A DNA stretch of 64,000 nucleotides. It comes from Limnohabitans sp. B9-3. GTDB taxonomy: Bacteria; Pseudomonadota; Gammaproteobacteria; Burkholderiales; Burkholderiaceae_C. Positions 35,045-43,935 of this stretch are shown here, piece by piece (the stretch's first letter is position 1; every line of letters starts with the position of its first letter). The stretch covers positions 239,643 through 303,642 of the forward strand of contig NZ_NESI01000004.1 in NCBI RefSeq assembly GCF_002778325.1. Reading direction: 5' to 3'. The notes under the pieces were generated by a model. That model was not told the origin of the DNA, searched no databases, and worked only from the letters and a program-made list of their open reading frames with translations. The position numbers and the translations under genes are program-made.

Positions 35045-35306
35045 CCCTTACTCCTGAAAAAGTGAGTTTTGCGACCTTATCAGCCGCAGCGTCAGGTATA
35101 TCCAACACAACTCGAATTCCCAAACCATCTAGGACTTCAAAGAGCTTTCCCCATTGAACAGTCTCTCCGCCTTTTTCAACCTTGCCAAGAAAACTCTCAC
35201 TCACGCCAACGCTGCCCGCAGCGTCATCTTGGCGGATGTGATGCGCCTTACGCACAGTGCGAATAATTTGCCCAATCTCAGGCGCGTTCTTTAAGGTGAT
35301 CTGCAT
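35037..35306 (-). CDS. hipB: HipB-like XRE-family antitoxin
   Basis: 89-residue HTH_XRE protein: IGQIIRTVRKAHHIRQDDAAGS, then SVGVSESFLGKVEKGG as the recognition helix, followed by the HipB-typical tail LFEVLDGLGIRVVLDIPD. It neutralises HipA and represses the operon. It is the first gene and overlaps hipA by 8 bases, ensuring coupled synthesis. Two inverted repeats of the hip-operator form lie directly upstream. Confidence 0.9.
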   Translation of the reverse strand: MQITLKNAPEIGQIIRTVRKAHHIRQDDAAGSVGVSESFLGKVEKGGETVQWGKLFEVLDGLGIRVVLDIPDAAADKVAKLTFSGVRDA

Positions 35307-35311
35307 AAAAA

Positions 35312-35331
35312 ATCCTTACGATTGAAAGGAT
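35312..35331. promoter_or_regulatory. HipB operator 1 (candidate)
   Basis: ATCCTT-N8-AAGGAT, a perfect 6-bp inverted repeat with an 8-base spacer ending 6 bases upstream of the hipB start. The E. coli HipB operator has the same geometry (TATCC-N8-GGATA). Confidence 0.7.
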
Positions 35332-35361
35332 TTTAACACCAAGACTTGTATTTGTCAATAA

Positions 35362-35381
35362 ATCCCTGCGTTTGAAAGGAT
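35362..35381. promoter_or_regulatory. HipB operator 2 (candidate)
   Basis: ATCCCT-N8-AAGGAT, a near-perfect copy of operator 1 including the shared spacer end TTGA. The centre-to-centre distance is 50 bp, close to five helical turns, so two dimers would bind the same face and could bend the DNA. Confidence 0.65.
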
Positions 35382-35543
35382 TCGTAGGGAGCAATGCTTA
35401 AAAAACAAATAATCCGTGTGATCTTAAGAATTTTTGGTGTGATCTGAAGGGAATCTGAGCGCAACATGAAACCAACAACACACCCATTAACACCCATTTA
35501 AAAGATGCCCGACCCAAAAATGGACGGAATTTGATTCACTATT

Positions 35544-35672
35544 TTAAAAATTTCGTGCCGAATGATGCAATCTCAAAATTTCAGCATCATCACCACGCAC
35601 ACGGTAGATGGCGATGTAGTTCTTGTGCAGGACCAGCTCACGCGTACCAGGGACGCGGCCTGCACGGCACAT
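35544..35672 (-). pseudogene. RelE/ParE-family toxin remnant (C-terminal part)
   Basis: On the minus strand an open frame ends with GRVPGTRELVLHKNYIAIYR followed by AEILRLHHSARNF and a TAA. This is the conserved second half of a RelE/ParE toxin, including the catalytic-edge arginine and the terminal HSAR motif. The upstream part has no recognisable N-terminal half and no antitoxin, so only about half the gene survives. Translation from the ATG at 35672 would give 42 residues. It sits between hipBA and a catabolic gene, a typical debris position. Confidence 0.7.
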
Positions 35673-35800
35673 GCCTTGAATCAGGCCGCACTTTGGCGCA
35701 GAGGAGCCAATGCCCTGTTTTAAGCGGACGATAAATAGCTCACAATGGAAAGGGTTAGGTTTTCATGAAACGCTGGCCTTCGAAATAGGAGAACACCACC

Positions 35801-37465
35801 ATGGCCCAATTGTTCGGTCGCCAAGCTTTTGTCGAGCTCTTGATCAGCGAAGGTGTAACCCACCTTTTTGGCAATCCAGGAACGACAGAGCTTCCCATCA
35901 TGCAAGCCCTACCAGATTACCCGGGTTTGAAGTTTGTTCTGGGTCTACAGGAATCGGTGGTGATGGGAATGGCGGATGGCTACGCCAGAGCTTCTCGTCA
36001 ACTGACTGCAGCCAATGTACATGTGGCGCCGGGACTTGGCAACGCCATGGGTGCTTTGTACAACGCCAAATTCTCTGGCGCGCCAGTGATTCTCACGGCG
36101 GGTCAGCAAGAGCAAGGCCATGGTTTGCTAGAGCCTATGCTCTACGACGATTTGACGGCCATGGCAGCTCCCTTGGTCAAATGGTCGATAGAAGTCACCA
36201 GGTTGCAAGATTTACCGCGCATCATGCGACGGGCCGCCAAGGTTGCCTTGACCCCACCCACTGGGCCTGTCTTCATTAGCCTACCCGGTGACATCCTCAA
36301 TGATCTAGCAGAAATAGACTTGGGACAGCCTGTTCGCATTGATCATCGAGTGAGGCCTTCCGACGCCGCCTTGAACGAATTGGCCAACGCCCTACTTTCA
36401 GCCGCTAATCCGGTCATTATTTCTGGACAGGAGCTGTGTTCAGCGCAAGCCTTTGCGCAAGCCAGCGAGTTGGCAAGCGTACTCGGCGCCGCTGTGTTTC
36501 AAGAATCTATTCCCTACAGTGCCACTTTCCCGACAGCTCACCCGAACTATATGGGCATGCTCACGCGTAACCAAGACAACGTGCGCCAAACGCTGGACCC
36601 TTTTGATTTGGTTTTATGTTTGGGGGCTGATTTACTTCGCATGTCGGTATATAGCCCAATCGAACCTTTACCCACACACTCGCGCGTTATCCATCTGAGC
36701 GAACGCAGTTGGGAGTTGGGGAAAAATTACAGAACAGAATTGGCCGTGCAAGCCAACGTCAGTGAAACCTTGCAAGCCTTGCTGCCTTTGCTTCTCTCAC
36801 GCATCGACTCGGGATACAGCGCGCAAGCGCAGTCCCGAAGCAACGCACTGACGCTGCGAAACTGGTCCGTCCATAACCGCAATTCGATCACGCAGGTGCT
36901 CACTGAGAATTCGGTGCGTCCAATGACGGCCTCCACATTTGTCATGCAAGTAACCTCTCAACTGTCGCCAGAGGTGATCGTAGTGGAGGAGGCTTTAACT
37001 TCTACACATCGCTTACCGCAATTTTTGCATCAGCACAATCACGATGGCTTTTTCGGTCTGGCCAGTGGTGGGCTTGGATTTGCAATCCCTGGCGCCGTGG
37101 GTATCAGCATGGCCAAGCCGGGTCGTCCGGTCGTCGCCATCGTGGGTGATGGCAGCGCCATGTATGGCATTCAAGGCCTTTGGACGGCTGCCCATTTCAA
37201 GCTGCCCATCACCTATGTGATCGCCAACAACAAGGGCTACCGCATCATCAAAGAACGACTCTTATCGATGCAAGGCTCAGACCAATTCGTCGGCATGGAC
37301 ATGAATGATCCAGCCATTGACTATTGCCAATTGGCCCAGTCCATGGGAGTGCGAGCCATTCGGGTGGAAGACCCCGCAGACTTGGGTACGATTTTGAAAG
37401 ACAGCATTAGAAGTGGAAGACCCCAACTGATTGAGGTGATAGTGTCAAACGGCTTTGGTGCCTGA
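35801..37465 (+). CDS. Thiamine-diphosphate enzyme, benzoylformate decarboxylase-like
   Basis: 554-residue ThDP-dependent enzyme. The pyrimidine domain carries the catalytic glutamate in VLGLQESVVMGMADGYARAS and HVAPGLGNAMGALYNAKFSG, with the histidine seen in benzoylformate decarboxylase. The C-terminal domain has the ThDP motif beginning GDGSAMYGIQGLW and ending ANNKGYRI. The LVKWS segment after the first domain also matches MdlC. Benzoylformate decarboxylase turns an aryl alpha-keto acid into an aldehyde and CO2; acetolactate synthase or oxalyl-CoA decarboxylase types are less likely. The start has a ribosome site (AGGAG) 8 bases upstream. A convergent Bug receptor follows after 27 bases. 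Confidence 0.83.
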   Translation: MAQLFGRQAFVELLISEGVTHLFGNPGTTELPIMQALPDYPGLKFVLGLQESVVMGMADGYARASRQLTAANVHVAPGLGNAMGALYNAKFSGAPVILTAGQQEQGHGLLEPMLYDDLTAMAAPLVKWSIEVTRLQDLPRIMRRAAKVALTPPTGPVFISLPGDILNDLAEIDLGQPVRIDHRVRPSDAALNELANALLSAANPVIISGQELCSAQAFAQASELASVLGAAVFQESIPYSATFPTAHPNYMGMLTRNQDNVRQTLDPFDLVLCLGADLLRMSVYSPIEPLPTHSRVIHLSERSWELGKNYRTELAVQANVSETLQALLPLLLSRIDSGYSAQAQSRSNALTLRNWSVHNRNSITQVLTENSVRPMTASTFVMQVTSQLSPEVIVVEEALTSTHRLPQFLHQHNHDGFFGLASGGLGFAIPGAVGISMAKPGRPVVAIVGDGSAMYGIQGLWTAAHFKLPITYVIANNKGYRIIKERLLSMQGSDQFVGMDMNDPAIDYCQLAQSMGVRAIRVEDPADLGTILKDSIRSGRPQLIEVIVSNGFGA

Positions 37466-37492
37466 CGCCCTGAGCCGATATACCCCTGTCCC

Positions 37493-38458
37493 TTATTCGG
37501 CTTGCAAGCCGGCCTCCGCAAAGGCCTTTCCCCAAGCGCCCAATTGTTCTTGAACAAACAAGCCCAACTCAGCAGGCGAAGATCCAGCCAAATCAAAGCC
37601 CAATTTATCGATACGATCTCGAATTTCAGGCTTGGCCATAACCAGATTGATTTCTTTGTTCATGCGCACCGTAATGTCCCTGGGCAACTTGGCAGGACCA
37701 AAGAGTGCCGCCCAGGTCCCCGCAGGCAATGAAGGTAGTCCTGCTTCCTGCGCTGTCGGTACGTTGGGCATTTGGCTGTACCGTGTAGGCAAAAGCATCG
37801 CCAAGGCCTTGAGCTTTCCATCCTTAATATGTTGCATCGACGAAATAGGCGTTGCAAAGGTGAGTTGAACGTGCCCCCCTAAGAGGTCAGATATGGCAGG
37901 CGCTTCACCTTTGTAATTGATCAAATTCAAATCAGCTTTGGCTCCCTGATTGATCCGGGTGTGCATAAGTTGTGTGACGCCGCTGTAGCTACCGTAATTG
38001 AGTTTGCCAGGTTGCTCACGTGCATAGCTCAGCAACTCGTTGACATTCTGTGCTGGCACGCTGGGGTTTGTTACCAACACATAGATGTACCTGCCGACCA
38101 AGGAAACGGGAGTGAAACTTTTGACTGGATCGTAGGGTGGATTCTTTTTAAGCAGTGGCACTTGCATCATGGGCGTGTTGGAGGCCAGGAAAAACGTATA
38201 GCCATCGGGTTCAGCCCTAGCTACGAAATCACCCGCTATGGCGCCATCTGCCCCAGGTCGGTTTTCAATTAAAACCATTTGCCCCAAGGAGGCAGTCAAG
38301 GATTGGGCCAAAATTCGGGCAACCGCATCGGTGGCCCCACCCGGAGGGAATTGCAAAACGATTCGAATCGGTTTGCTGGGCCAAGACTGCGCCATGCTGC
38401 TGGACGCCATCAACGTCAAACAAGCCATGAACAAGGAATGAAGAACCCATTTTTTCAT
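37493..38458 (-). CDS. Bug-family periplasmic solute-binding receptor
   Basis: 321-residue orphan receptor on the minus strand. The ATG at 38458 starts the Sec signal MKKWVLHSLFMACLTLMAS with cleavage near SMAQS, so the 21 in-frame residues upstream are excluded. The Bug signature WPSKPIRIVLQFPPGGATDA and LIENRPGADGAIAGDFVARA are present. It is convergent with the decarboxylase gene and divergent from the next Bug gene (302 bases apart), so it has its own promoter. The ligand is unknown but could be the aryl keto acid or its precursor. Confidence 0.9.
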   Translation of the reverse strand: MKKWVLHSLFMACLTLMASSSMAQSWPSKPIRIVLQFPPGGATDAVARILAQSLTASLGQMVLIENRPGADGAIAGDFVARAEPDGYTFFLASNTPMMQVPLLKKNPPYDPVKSFTPVSLVGRYIYVLVTNPSVPAQNVNELLSYAREQPGKLNYGSYSGVTQLMHTRINQGAKADLNLINYKGEAPAISDLLGGHVQLTFATPISSMQHIKDGKLKALAMLLPTRYSQMPNVPTAQEAGLPSLPAGTWAALFGPAKLPRDITVRMNKEINLVMAKPEIRDRIDKLGFDLAGSSPAELGLFVQEQLGAWGKAFAEAGLQAE

Positions 38459-38759
38459 AGACGTTCCTAATCTCAAAGGGTGTTTTGAAAAGTTCGGAAC
38501 AATCGTCACACGCAGCCCCATTCAAAGTCAAGCAGTTTTTTCATCATCACACCGGCTGCCATTGCAATCAATCGGTCGATCTCACCGACTGACCAAGTGT
38601 GACTATGACCACGCGGAAGTGGAACCTTCCTAGTGGACTTCCCACGCAACGTTATGAAAACTGTCTAGGGATTTGGAAGAATGCCACTGAGAATGCAAAA
38701 TCACACCAAACACTGATGCAGTATCTTGGCCAACTCAAGCACCCTTTATCGGAAAACGT

Positions 38760-39731
38760 ATGAAATTTTCTAGCCTTCTTGTTTCCATCGCAATAAGCTC
38801 AACCCTCCTTGGTGCGTCTTCAGCCAACTCTCAAACATTTCCTAACAAGCCAATCAAAATTGTTGTTCCGTTTGCCGTGGGAACTGCCTTGGACATCGTT
38901 GCGCGTTCTATTGCCGATGGCATGTCGGAGGACCTTGGTGTTGCGGTGATAGTAGAAAACCGACTAGGAGCTTCCGGCGTGGTGGGAACCGACTCAGTAG
39001 CCAAAGCACCTCCAGACGGACAGACGATTCTTTTCACATCGCCAGCGCATTACCTCAACACCAGCCTGTACAAAAAACTTCCGTACGACGCGGACAAGGA
39101 CTTTAGAGCTGTCACAAAAATTAACAACGCACAGTTGGTTTTACTAGTGCCTAAAAATTCATCGATCAACAACTTGAAAGATCTAATTTCTGAAGCCAAA
39201 GCAAAACCTGGCGCTCTAACCTATTCCTCAGCTGGCAGTGGCAGCACGACGCAACTTTGCTCAGCACTTTTTAACGCCATGGCCGGAACTGACATTACCC
39301 ATATCCCTTATAAAAGTGGCGGACAAGCTCTGACCGACCTTATTGGCGGTCAAGTCTCCACAACATTTGTTGCAGTTGCATCAGCCATGTCTCAAGTAAA
39401 GGCGGGTTCGGTGAAGGCATTAGGTGTATCAGGCTTGAGTCGATCGCGAAGCATGCCCGATGTTCCAACCATCTCTGAAGCCGGCGTCCCTAACTACGAA
39501 TTGGTATCTTGGGGCGGCGCTTTAGTTCGCGCTGGAACGCCAGACGCGATTGTTGCGCGACTTAACGCCTCTATGGTCAAAATTGCGAGTAAGCCCGAGT
39601 TTCAAACGCGACTGCAGAACCTAGGTGTTGAACCGGACCTCATGCCAACCGATGTATTCGCAGCACGTCTTGCAAAAGAGATTCCGTATTGGGCAAAAGT
39701 TGCACAAACCGCAGGCGTCACACCTGAATAA
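38760..39731 (+). CDS. Bug-family periplasmic solute-binding receptor
   Basis: 323-residue orphan receptor, Sec signal cleaved near ANSQ, with Bug signature FPNKPIKIVVPFAVGTALDI and the central GSTTQLCSALFNAMAG segment. The base composition is lower in GC than the housekeeping genes. It ends three bases before the ATG of an acyl-CoA ligase, so the pair is an operon that could import and activate the same carboxylate. The 301 bases upstream hold no gene that I can see. Confidence 0.9.
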   Translation: MKFSSLLVSIAISSTLLGASSANSQTFPNKPIKIVVPFAVGTALDIVARSIADGMSEDLGVAVIVENRLGASGVVGTDSVAKAPPDGQTILFTSPAHYLNTSLYKKLPYDADKDFRAVTKINNAQLVLLVPKNSSINNLKDLISEAKAKPGALTYSSAGSGSTTQLCSALFNAMAGTDITHIPYKSGGQALTDLIGGQVSTTFVAVASAMSQVKAGSVKALGVSGLSRSRSMPDVPTISEAGVPNYELVSWGGALVRAGTPDAIVARLNASMVKIASKPEFQTRLQNLGVEPDLMPTDVFAARLAKEIPYWAKVAQTAGVTPE

Positions 39732-39734
39732 GCC

Positions 39735-41291
39735 ATGAGGATTATTGATTTTTTCCGACGCGGTTTAGAGCATGGGCCGGATGTACCTGCCTTCATTGAT
39801 GAAAATGGTGGCCTTACCTACAACCAGGTGAATGAGCTCAGTGAAGGTGTCGCTTCTGGCTTGTACGCTGCGGGCTGTTGCGGCCATAGCGTGGCTGTTT
39901 ACAGCCCCAACGACCCCACTGCATTTGGCGTCATGATTGGAATTTTTCGGGCGGGCTCGCAATGGGTCCCAACCAATATGCGCAATGCAGTTGCTGTGAA
40001 TGCGGCCTTGCTGCGCACCACTGAGTGCAAGCTGTTGTTTTTTCACTCATCTCTTGCCAAGCAGGCAGCTCAACTTAAGCAAGAGGTGCCCACATTAATT
40101 CATCTGGTTTGCATTGACGATAGTTCCGACATTACTGGTGCGCTAACTTTGCAAAAGTTCATGACCAGTCTAGGCCAACCTTGCCCTGAGCCGCTTGATG
40201 ATCCTGATCGCATTGAAACCGTGTTTCCTACTGGGGGCACGACAGGCCTTTCGAAAGCAGCCATGTGGACTCAAAGGGTTTGGGAATCGTCAATCAAGGC
40301 GTTTTGGACTTGTTTGCCTTCTTCAGAGCCCGCTGTGCACCTTGTTGCCGCGCCCATGACCCATGCAGCTGGTGTGGTGGCATTGATGATGATGGCAAGT
40401 TCAACTAAAAATGTCATTTTGCCTTCAGCCGATGCAACTTCAATTCTTGAGGCCATCGAAAAACATAAGATCACCCACCTCTACTTGCCACCCACAGTTG
40501 TTTACAACCTGCTGGCACATCCTAGAGTTAGGCAATACAACTATTCATCCCTGCGTTGCTTGGTTATAGCCGCCTCCCCCATTGCACCAGCTAAATTGAA
40601 AGAGGCCATGGAAGTATTTGGGCCCGTTATCTGCCAATCTTTTGGTCAAGCAGAAGCGCCCATGTTCATTACATTCCTCTCAACTCAAGATCTACTGTCA
40701 TCGTCACCAGAAAAATGGCCTGGACTTTGGGCAAGTTGTGGTCGTGCCACTTTGGGTCAGCGCGTTGAGATCATGGCGGAGGATGGCCAGATTCTGCCTA
40801 ACGGCGAACGCGGCGAAATCGTGGTCAGAGGTGACCTTGTTTTCCCTGGCTACTTTAAAAATCCAATTGCAACGGCAGAAGCATCCGAACACGGCTGGCA
40901 CCATACGGGAGATATTGGTCACAAAGATAAATCTGGGTTCATCTATATTGTGGACCGCAAGAAAGACATGATCGTCACTGGTGGATTCAATGTGTTCAGT
41001 GCAGAGGTTGAGCAAGTGATCTCTGGTCACCCAGATGTAGAGGACTGCGCCGTAGTGGCTGTGCCCGACGCCAAGTGGGGTGAGGCAGTTAAAGCCGTGG
41101 TTCAACTAAAGCCAGGACGCAACCTAGATCAAGCGGAACTGATTGCGCTTGTTCGAAGCACGCTTGGGTCTGTGCAAGCGCCCAAAACTATTGACTTCGT
41201 AGACCAGTTACCCCGCAGTTCAAATGGCAAAGTTTTGAAACGCGATGTTCGTCAAGCCTACTGGATTGGCTCTGATAGGCAAGTTGGCTAA
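39735..41291 (+). CDS. AMP-dependent acyl-CoA synthetase
   Basis: 518-residue ANL-superfamily ligase activating a carboxylic acid to its CoA thioester through an acyl-AMP. The P-loop-like VFPTGGTTGLSKAAMW, the A5 region QSFGQAEAPMF, the hinge motif GWHHTGDIGHKDKSGFIYIV and DRKKDMIVTGGFNVF, and the catalytic lysine in RSSNGKVLKRDVR are all intact. It follows a Bug receptor with a three-base gap, so the substrate is probably the imported acid. Candidates are an aromatic or medium-chain acid; the sequence does not decide. Confidence 0.88.
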   Translation: MRIIDFFRRGLEHGPDVPAFIDENGGLTYNQVNELSEGVASGLYAAGCCGHSVAVYSPNDPTAFGVMIGIFRAGSQWVPTNMRNAVAVNAALLRTTECKLLFFHSSLAKQAAQLKQEVPTLIHLVCIDDSSDITGALTLQKFMTSLGQPCPEPLDDPDRIETVFPTGGTTGLSKAAMWTQRVWESSIKAFWTCLPSSEPAVHLVAAPMTHAAGVVALMMMASSTKNVILPSADATSILEAIEKHKITHLYLPPTVVYNLLAHPRVRQYNYSSLRCLVIAASPIAPAKLKEAMEVFGPVICQSFGQAEAPMFITFLSTQDLLSSSPEKWPGLWASCGRATLGQRVEIMAEDGQILPNGERGEIVVRGDLVFPGYFKNPIATAEASEHGWHHTGDIGHKDKSGFIYIVDRKKDMIVTGGFNVFSAEVEQVISGHPDVEDCAVVAVPDAKWGEAVKAVVQLKPGRNLDQAELIALVRSTLGSVQAPKTIDFVDQLPRSSNGKVLKRDVRQAYWIGSDRQVG

Positions 41292-41434
41292 TTGGATTCA
41301 AATATTTACAAATGGTTAATCGGTTAGCAAAAGGTTTAACTCCGCTAGTGAAGAATACCGATTTGTCACTTGCAACAGGTACTAAATCCACGAAAAGTGG
41401 CTAAATGGTGGCTAGATGAGACTGAAAAGCAAAA

Positions 41435-41465
41435 CGTCCTAGAAACCGAAAAGGTCGCTAGGACG
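41435..41465 (-). terminator. Rho-independent terminator of the lost tRNA-His gene
   Basis: CGTCCTAG (41435–41442) pairs with CTAGGACG (41458–41465). On the minus strand the stem is followed by TTTTGCTTTT. It lies just downstream of the tRNA-His 3' end fragment and in the same orientation. Confidence 0.6.
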
Positions 41466-41476
41466 CATGGCAATTC

Positions 41477-41500
41477 GGGGTGGCTGATGGGGCTCGAACC
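41477..41500 (-). tRNA. tRNA-His 3'-end fragment (integration scar)
   Basis: The minus strand reads GGTTCGAGCCCCATCAGCCA followed by CCCC: T-loop, T-stem half and acceptor half with the C discriminator characteristic of tRNA-His. The next bases 5' (TATGGA) do not continue the tRNA, so only the last 24 bases remain. This is the expected scar when an integrase recombines in the T-arm. Confidence 0.7.
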
Positions 41501-41900
41501 TCCATAAGACGGGTACACAGGGGCATACAGGGGCACGTAACCCCTTGATTTCATTAGAAACACAACACTTTCATGCCCCTACGTTCCCCTAAATTAGCAC
41601 TGGTTTAGCACTGGGGAGCAACCTCAATCACTAATTATGCGAACCTACGGACTCAATGCCGATGCCTCGGTACGGCTAGAGGGGGCAGGTCAGTACGTCG
41701 TGCCCTGAGAAAAAACACTGAAAGTGTTAGACACTATTTGAATAGTCTCCCCTTCATCTGACACATCCATCTTCCCAAAAATACTGAACACACTCCCATC
41801 AGGGTTTTACCCCCTCGCCTCTTTCAAATCAAAGGGACTATGTACTCGAAAATAGGTAAAGCAATTGCCAACCTAAAAGCCTGGAACTTTTGAAGCAACA
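41501..41900. other. Gene-free stretch with putative integrase arm-site repeats
   Basis: No convincing gene. It contains two copies of ACAGGGGCA (41517–41525, 41527–41535), an inverted TGCCCCT (41574–41580) and two copies of TTAGCACTGG (41594–41603, 41605–41614). Together beside a tRNA-end junction these look like arm-type recombinase binding sites of an element whose integrase gene has been lost or lies elsewhere. The rest (41640–41900) shows nothing I can name. Confidence 0.4.
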
Positions 41901-42803
41901 TCAATTCCATTGGCTCCCAGTAATTGCCAATGTACTTCGGGCGCACTCAACAAAGCTTCGAACGATGGGCGAGTAATAGGTGGGATTCCACACCAACAAT
42001 GCAGGCGCAATCACCGGTTGTCCTCCAATTTTCATGAATTTGACACCCTGAACCCGCGAGCGCGCCAATGATCGCGGCACAAGAGATACGCCAAGGCCAT
42101 TTGCCACCATGGCCACAATCGTGAGCCATTGGCGAGCTGCATGAATCGTCTTAGGGTGTATGCCTGCGCGAAAGAAGATTGCGATCACGTTGTCATAGTT
42201 AGCCGGAGCCACATCGCGCGAAAACATCACAAACCGTTCATCCGCCAGATGTTGCAGACTGACGGTATCGCCCTGTGCTTTAGGGTGATCTTCGGGCAAA
42301 CAAAGTACGAATTCATCCTCACTCATCGGCAGCGATGCCAGCTGCGGCGGCGCCGTCGTGGCATTCACAAATCCTGCATGAATCTGCCCGCGTAAAAGCT
42401 CACTCAACTGCTCTGAACTGGACATCTCCCTGAGCACCAATTCGACGTCAGCCATTTCCGTGTTGAACTGTCTGACTATGGCCGGGACATCGCGGTAAAT
42501 CAGCGACCCGGTGACGCCAATTTCAAGACGTCCGCGCATTCCCTTTGCAACGATGCGCGCAACGTTAGAAGCACGAGCCACTTGCTCCAAAATTTGGCGT
42601 GCCTCTACCAAAAAGGCACTGCCAGCTTGGGTCAGCTCGACATGCTTGCTGTCGCGAATTAAAAGTTGAACCTGTAACTCCTCTTCTAAAGACTTAATTG
42701 CACTGCTTAAAGGAGGCTGGGTCATTGAAAGTTTGCTGGCCGCTCGGCCGAAATGCAGCTCTTCCGCAAGAACCACAAAATAGCGGAGAAAGTGAAGTTT
42801 CAT
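41901..42803 (-). CDS. LysR-family transcriptional regulator
   Basis: 300-residue LTTR with N-terminal winged HTH (FVVLAEELHFGRAASKLSMT, then PPLSSAIKSLEEEL) and a PBP2-type inducer domain (LEIGVTGSLIYRDVPAIVRQ, DEFVLCLPEDHP). It is divergent from the Bug–CoA-transferase operon with a 167-base intergenic region, the classical arrangement for an LTTR and its target. The co-inducer is likely the substrate or an intermediate of that operon. Similar sequences regulate aromatic or dicarboxylate degradation. Confidence 0.92.
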   Translation of the reverse strand: MKLHFLRYFVVLAEELHFGRAASKLSMTQPPLSSAIKSLEEELQVQLLIRDSKHVELTQAGSAFLVEARQILEQVARASNVARIVAKGMRGRLEIGVTGSLIYRDVPAIVRQFNTEMADVELVLREMSSSEQLSELLRGQIHAGFVNATTAPPQLASLPMSEDEFVLCLPEDHPKAQGDTVSLQHLADERFVMFSRDVAPANYDNVIAIFFRAGIHPKTIHAARQWLTIVAMVANGLGVSLVPRSLARSRVQGVKFMKIGGQPVIAPALLVWNPTYYSPIVRSFVECARSTLAITGSQWN

Positions 42804-42896
42804 GCGAGGTTCCTAAGACACTGGTTGTGAAGAATTATCTTTTAACGATTCATAAAAGAAATCATTCAAACCGAAAAAAATATTAGACAAGAATGA

Positions 42897-42924
42897 TTGA
42901 CATCTAGAAGATAGCTCGTGCAAT
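42897..42924 (+). promoter_or_regulatory. Candidate promoter of the Bug–CoA-transferase operon
   Basis: TTGACA at 42897–42902 is a perfect -35 box. TGCAAT at 42919–42924 (16-base spacer) is a weak -10, as expected of a promoter that needs activation by the divergent LysR regulator. Confidence 0.4.
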
Positions 42925-42970
42925 GCTTTTAGGAGCGGTGCCACAACACTATGACAAACGGAGACGCGTT

Positions 42971-43933
42971 ATGAAAATATTTACCAGTGCCTTCACTTTG
43001 GTAGCAGGACTTCTTGCCAGCTCAATGGCCTTGAGCCAAACCTACCCCTCTGCACCCGTCACTTTAGTTGTGCCATTTGCAGCGGGAAGTGGGACCGATG
43101 CTGTGGCACGCATCGTTGCCAAAAAGTTGAGTGAACGTATGAAACAGCCCGTTTTGGTTGACAACAAGGCCGGGGCCAACGCGCAAATTGGCTCGCTATT
43201 CGTCGCCATGGCAAAGCCTGATGGGTATACGCTGTTGATGACAACAAACACATCACATTCGGCCAATCCGAGCCTGGTTGTGAATCTTAAATACGACCCG
43301 ATCAAAGACTTCACACCGATCGCGCGGGTAGGTGAACTTCCATTTGCGTTGGTTGTGAACAAAAACGACCCTGCCAAGACGCTAAAGGAATGGATTGACC
43401 TGGCCAAACTCAACCCAGGAAAATTTTCTTATGCAACGCCCAACAGCACGTCCTTGGTAGCATCTGAAACCATCAAGCGCATTGCAGGTTTGGACGTCGT
43501 TGGCATTCCCTACAAATCAAGCCCGCAAGCCCTTACTGACCTAATCGGCGGATCCATACAGATGTACGTGGTGGACTCGGGCTCAGGCATGGGGATGATC
43601 AAATCCGGCGGTGTTCGGGTTTTGGGCGTCACTACAAAAGAAGCTCTGAGCTCTATGCCCGGTGTTCCGCCTATCGCCAAAGTTGTTCCTGGTTTTGATT
43701 TGACTTCATGGAATGGCATCTTTGGGCCAGCAGGCATCCCCAAGCCCATTGCGAACAAATTGAACATGGAGTTACAAGAAGTTCTGGCCGATAAGGAAGT
43801 ACAAAAAGCGCTTAGCCAGCTTGGCTTTGAAACTTGGCCAACCAAGACACCGGATGAGTTTGCCAAATACGTGGCTGACCAATTGGTTCAATGGGGAACC
43901 CTCATCAAGCAGGCCGGTATTAGCCCAGAATAA
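42971..43933 (+). CDS. Bug-family periplasmic solute-binding receptor
   Basis: 320-residue orphan receptor. The ATG at 42971 is chosen because it starts the signal peptide MKIFTSAFTLVAGLLASS (cleavage near ALSQ); the longer reading adds a non-signal prefix. The Bug signature YPSAPVTLVVPFAAGSGTDA is present, as is VDNKAGANAQIGSLFVA. It is two bases from the next gene, making it the first gene of an operon with a CoA transferase, cupin and acyl-CoA dehydrogenase, under the divergent LysR regulator. Confidence 0.9.
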   Translation: MKIFTSAFTLVAGLLASSMALSQTYPSAPVTLVVPFAAGSGTDAVARIVAKKLSERMKQPVLVDNKAGANAQIGSLFVAMAKPDGYTLLMTTNTSHSANPSLVVNLKYDPIKDFTPIARVGELPFALVVNKNDPAKTLKEWIDLAKLNPGKFSYATPNSTSLVASETIKRIAGLDVVGIPYKSSPQALTDLIGGSIQMYVVDSGSGMGMIKSGGVRVLGVTTKEALSSMPGVPPIAKVVPGFDLTSWNGIFGPAGIPKPIANKLNMELQEVLADKEVQKALSQLGFETWPTKTPDEFAKYVADQLVQWGTLIKQAGISPE

Positions 43934-43935
43934 GT

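Noticed and set aside
41366..41563. 65-residue minus-strand frame across the tRNA-His fragment
   Set aside because: It is read through a tRNA end and terminator; no coding character.
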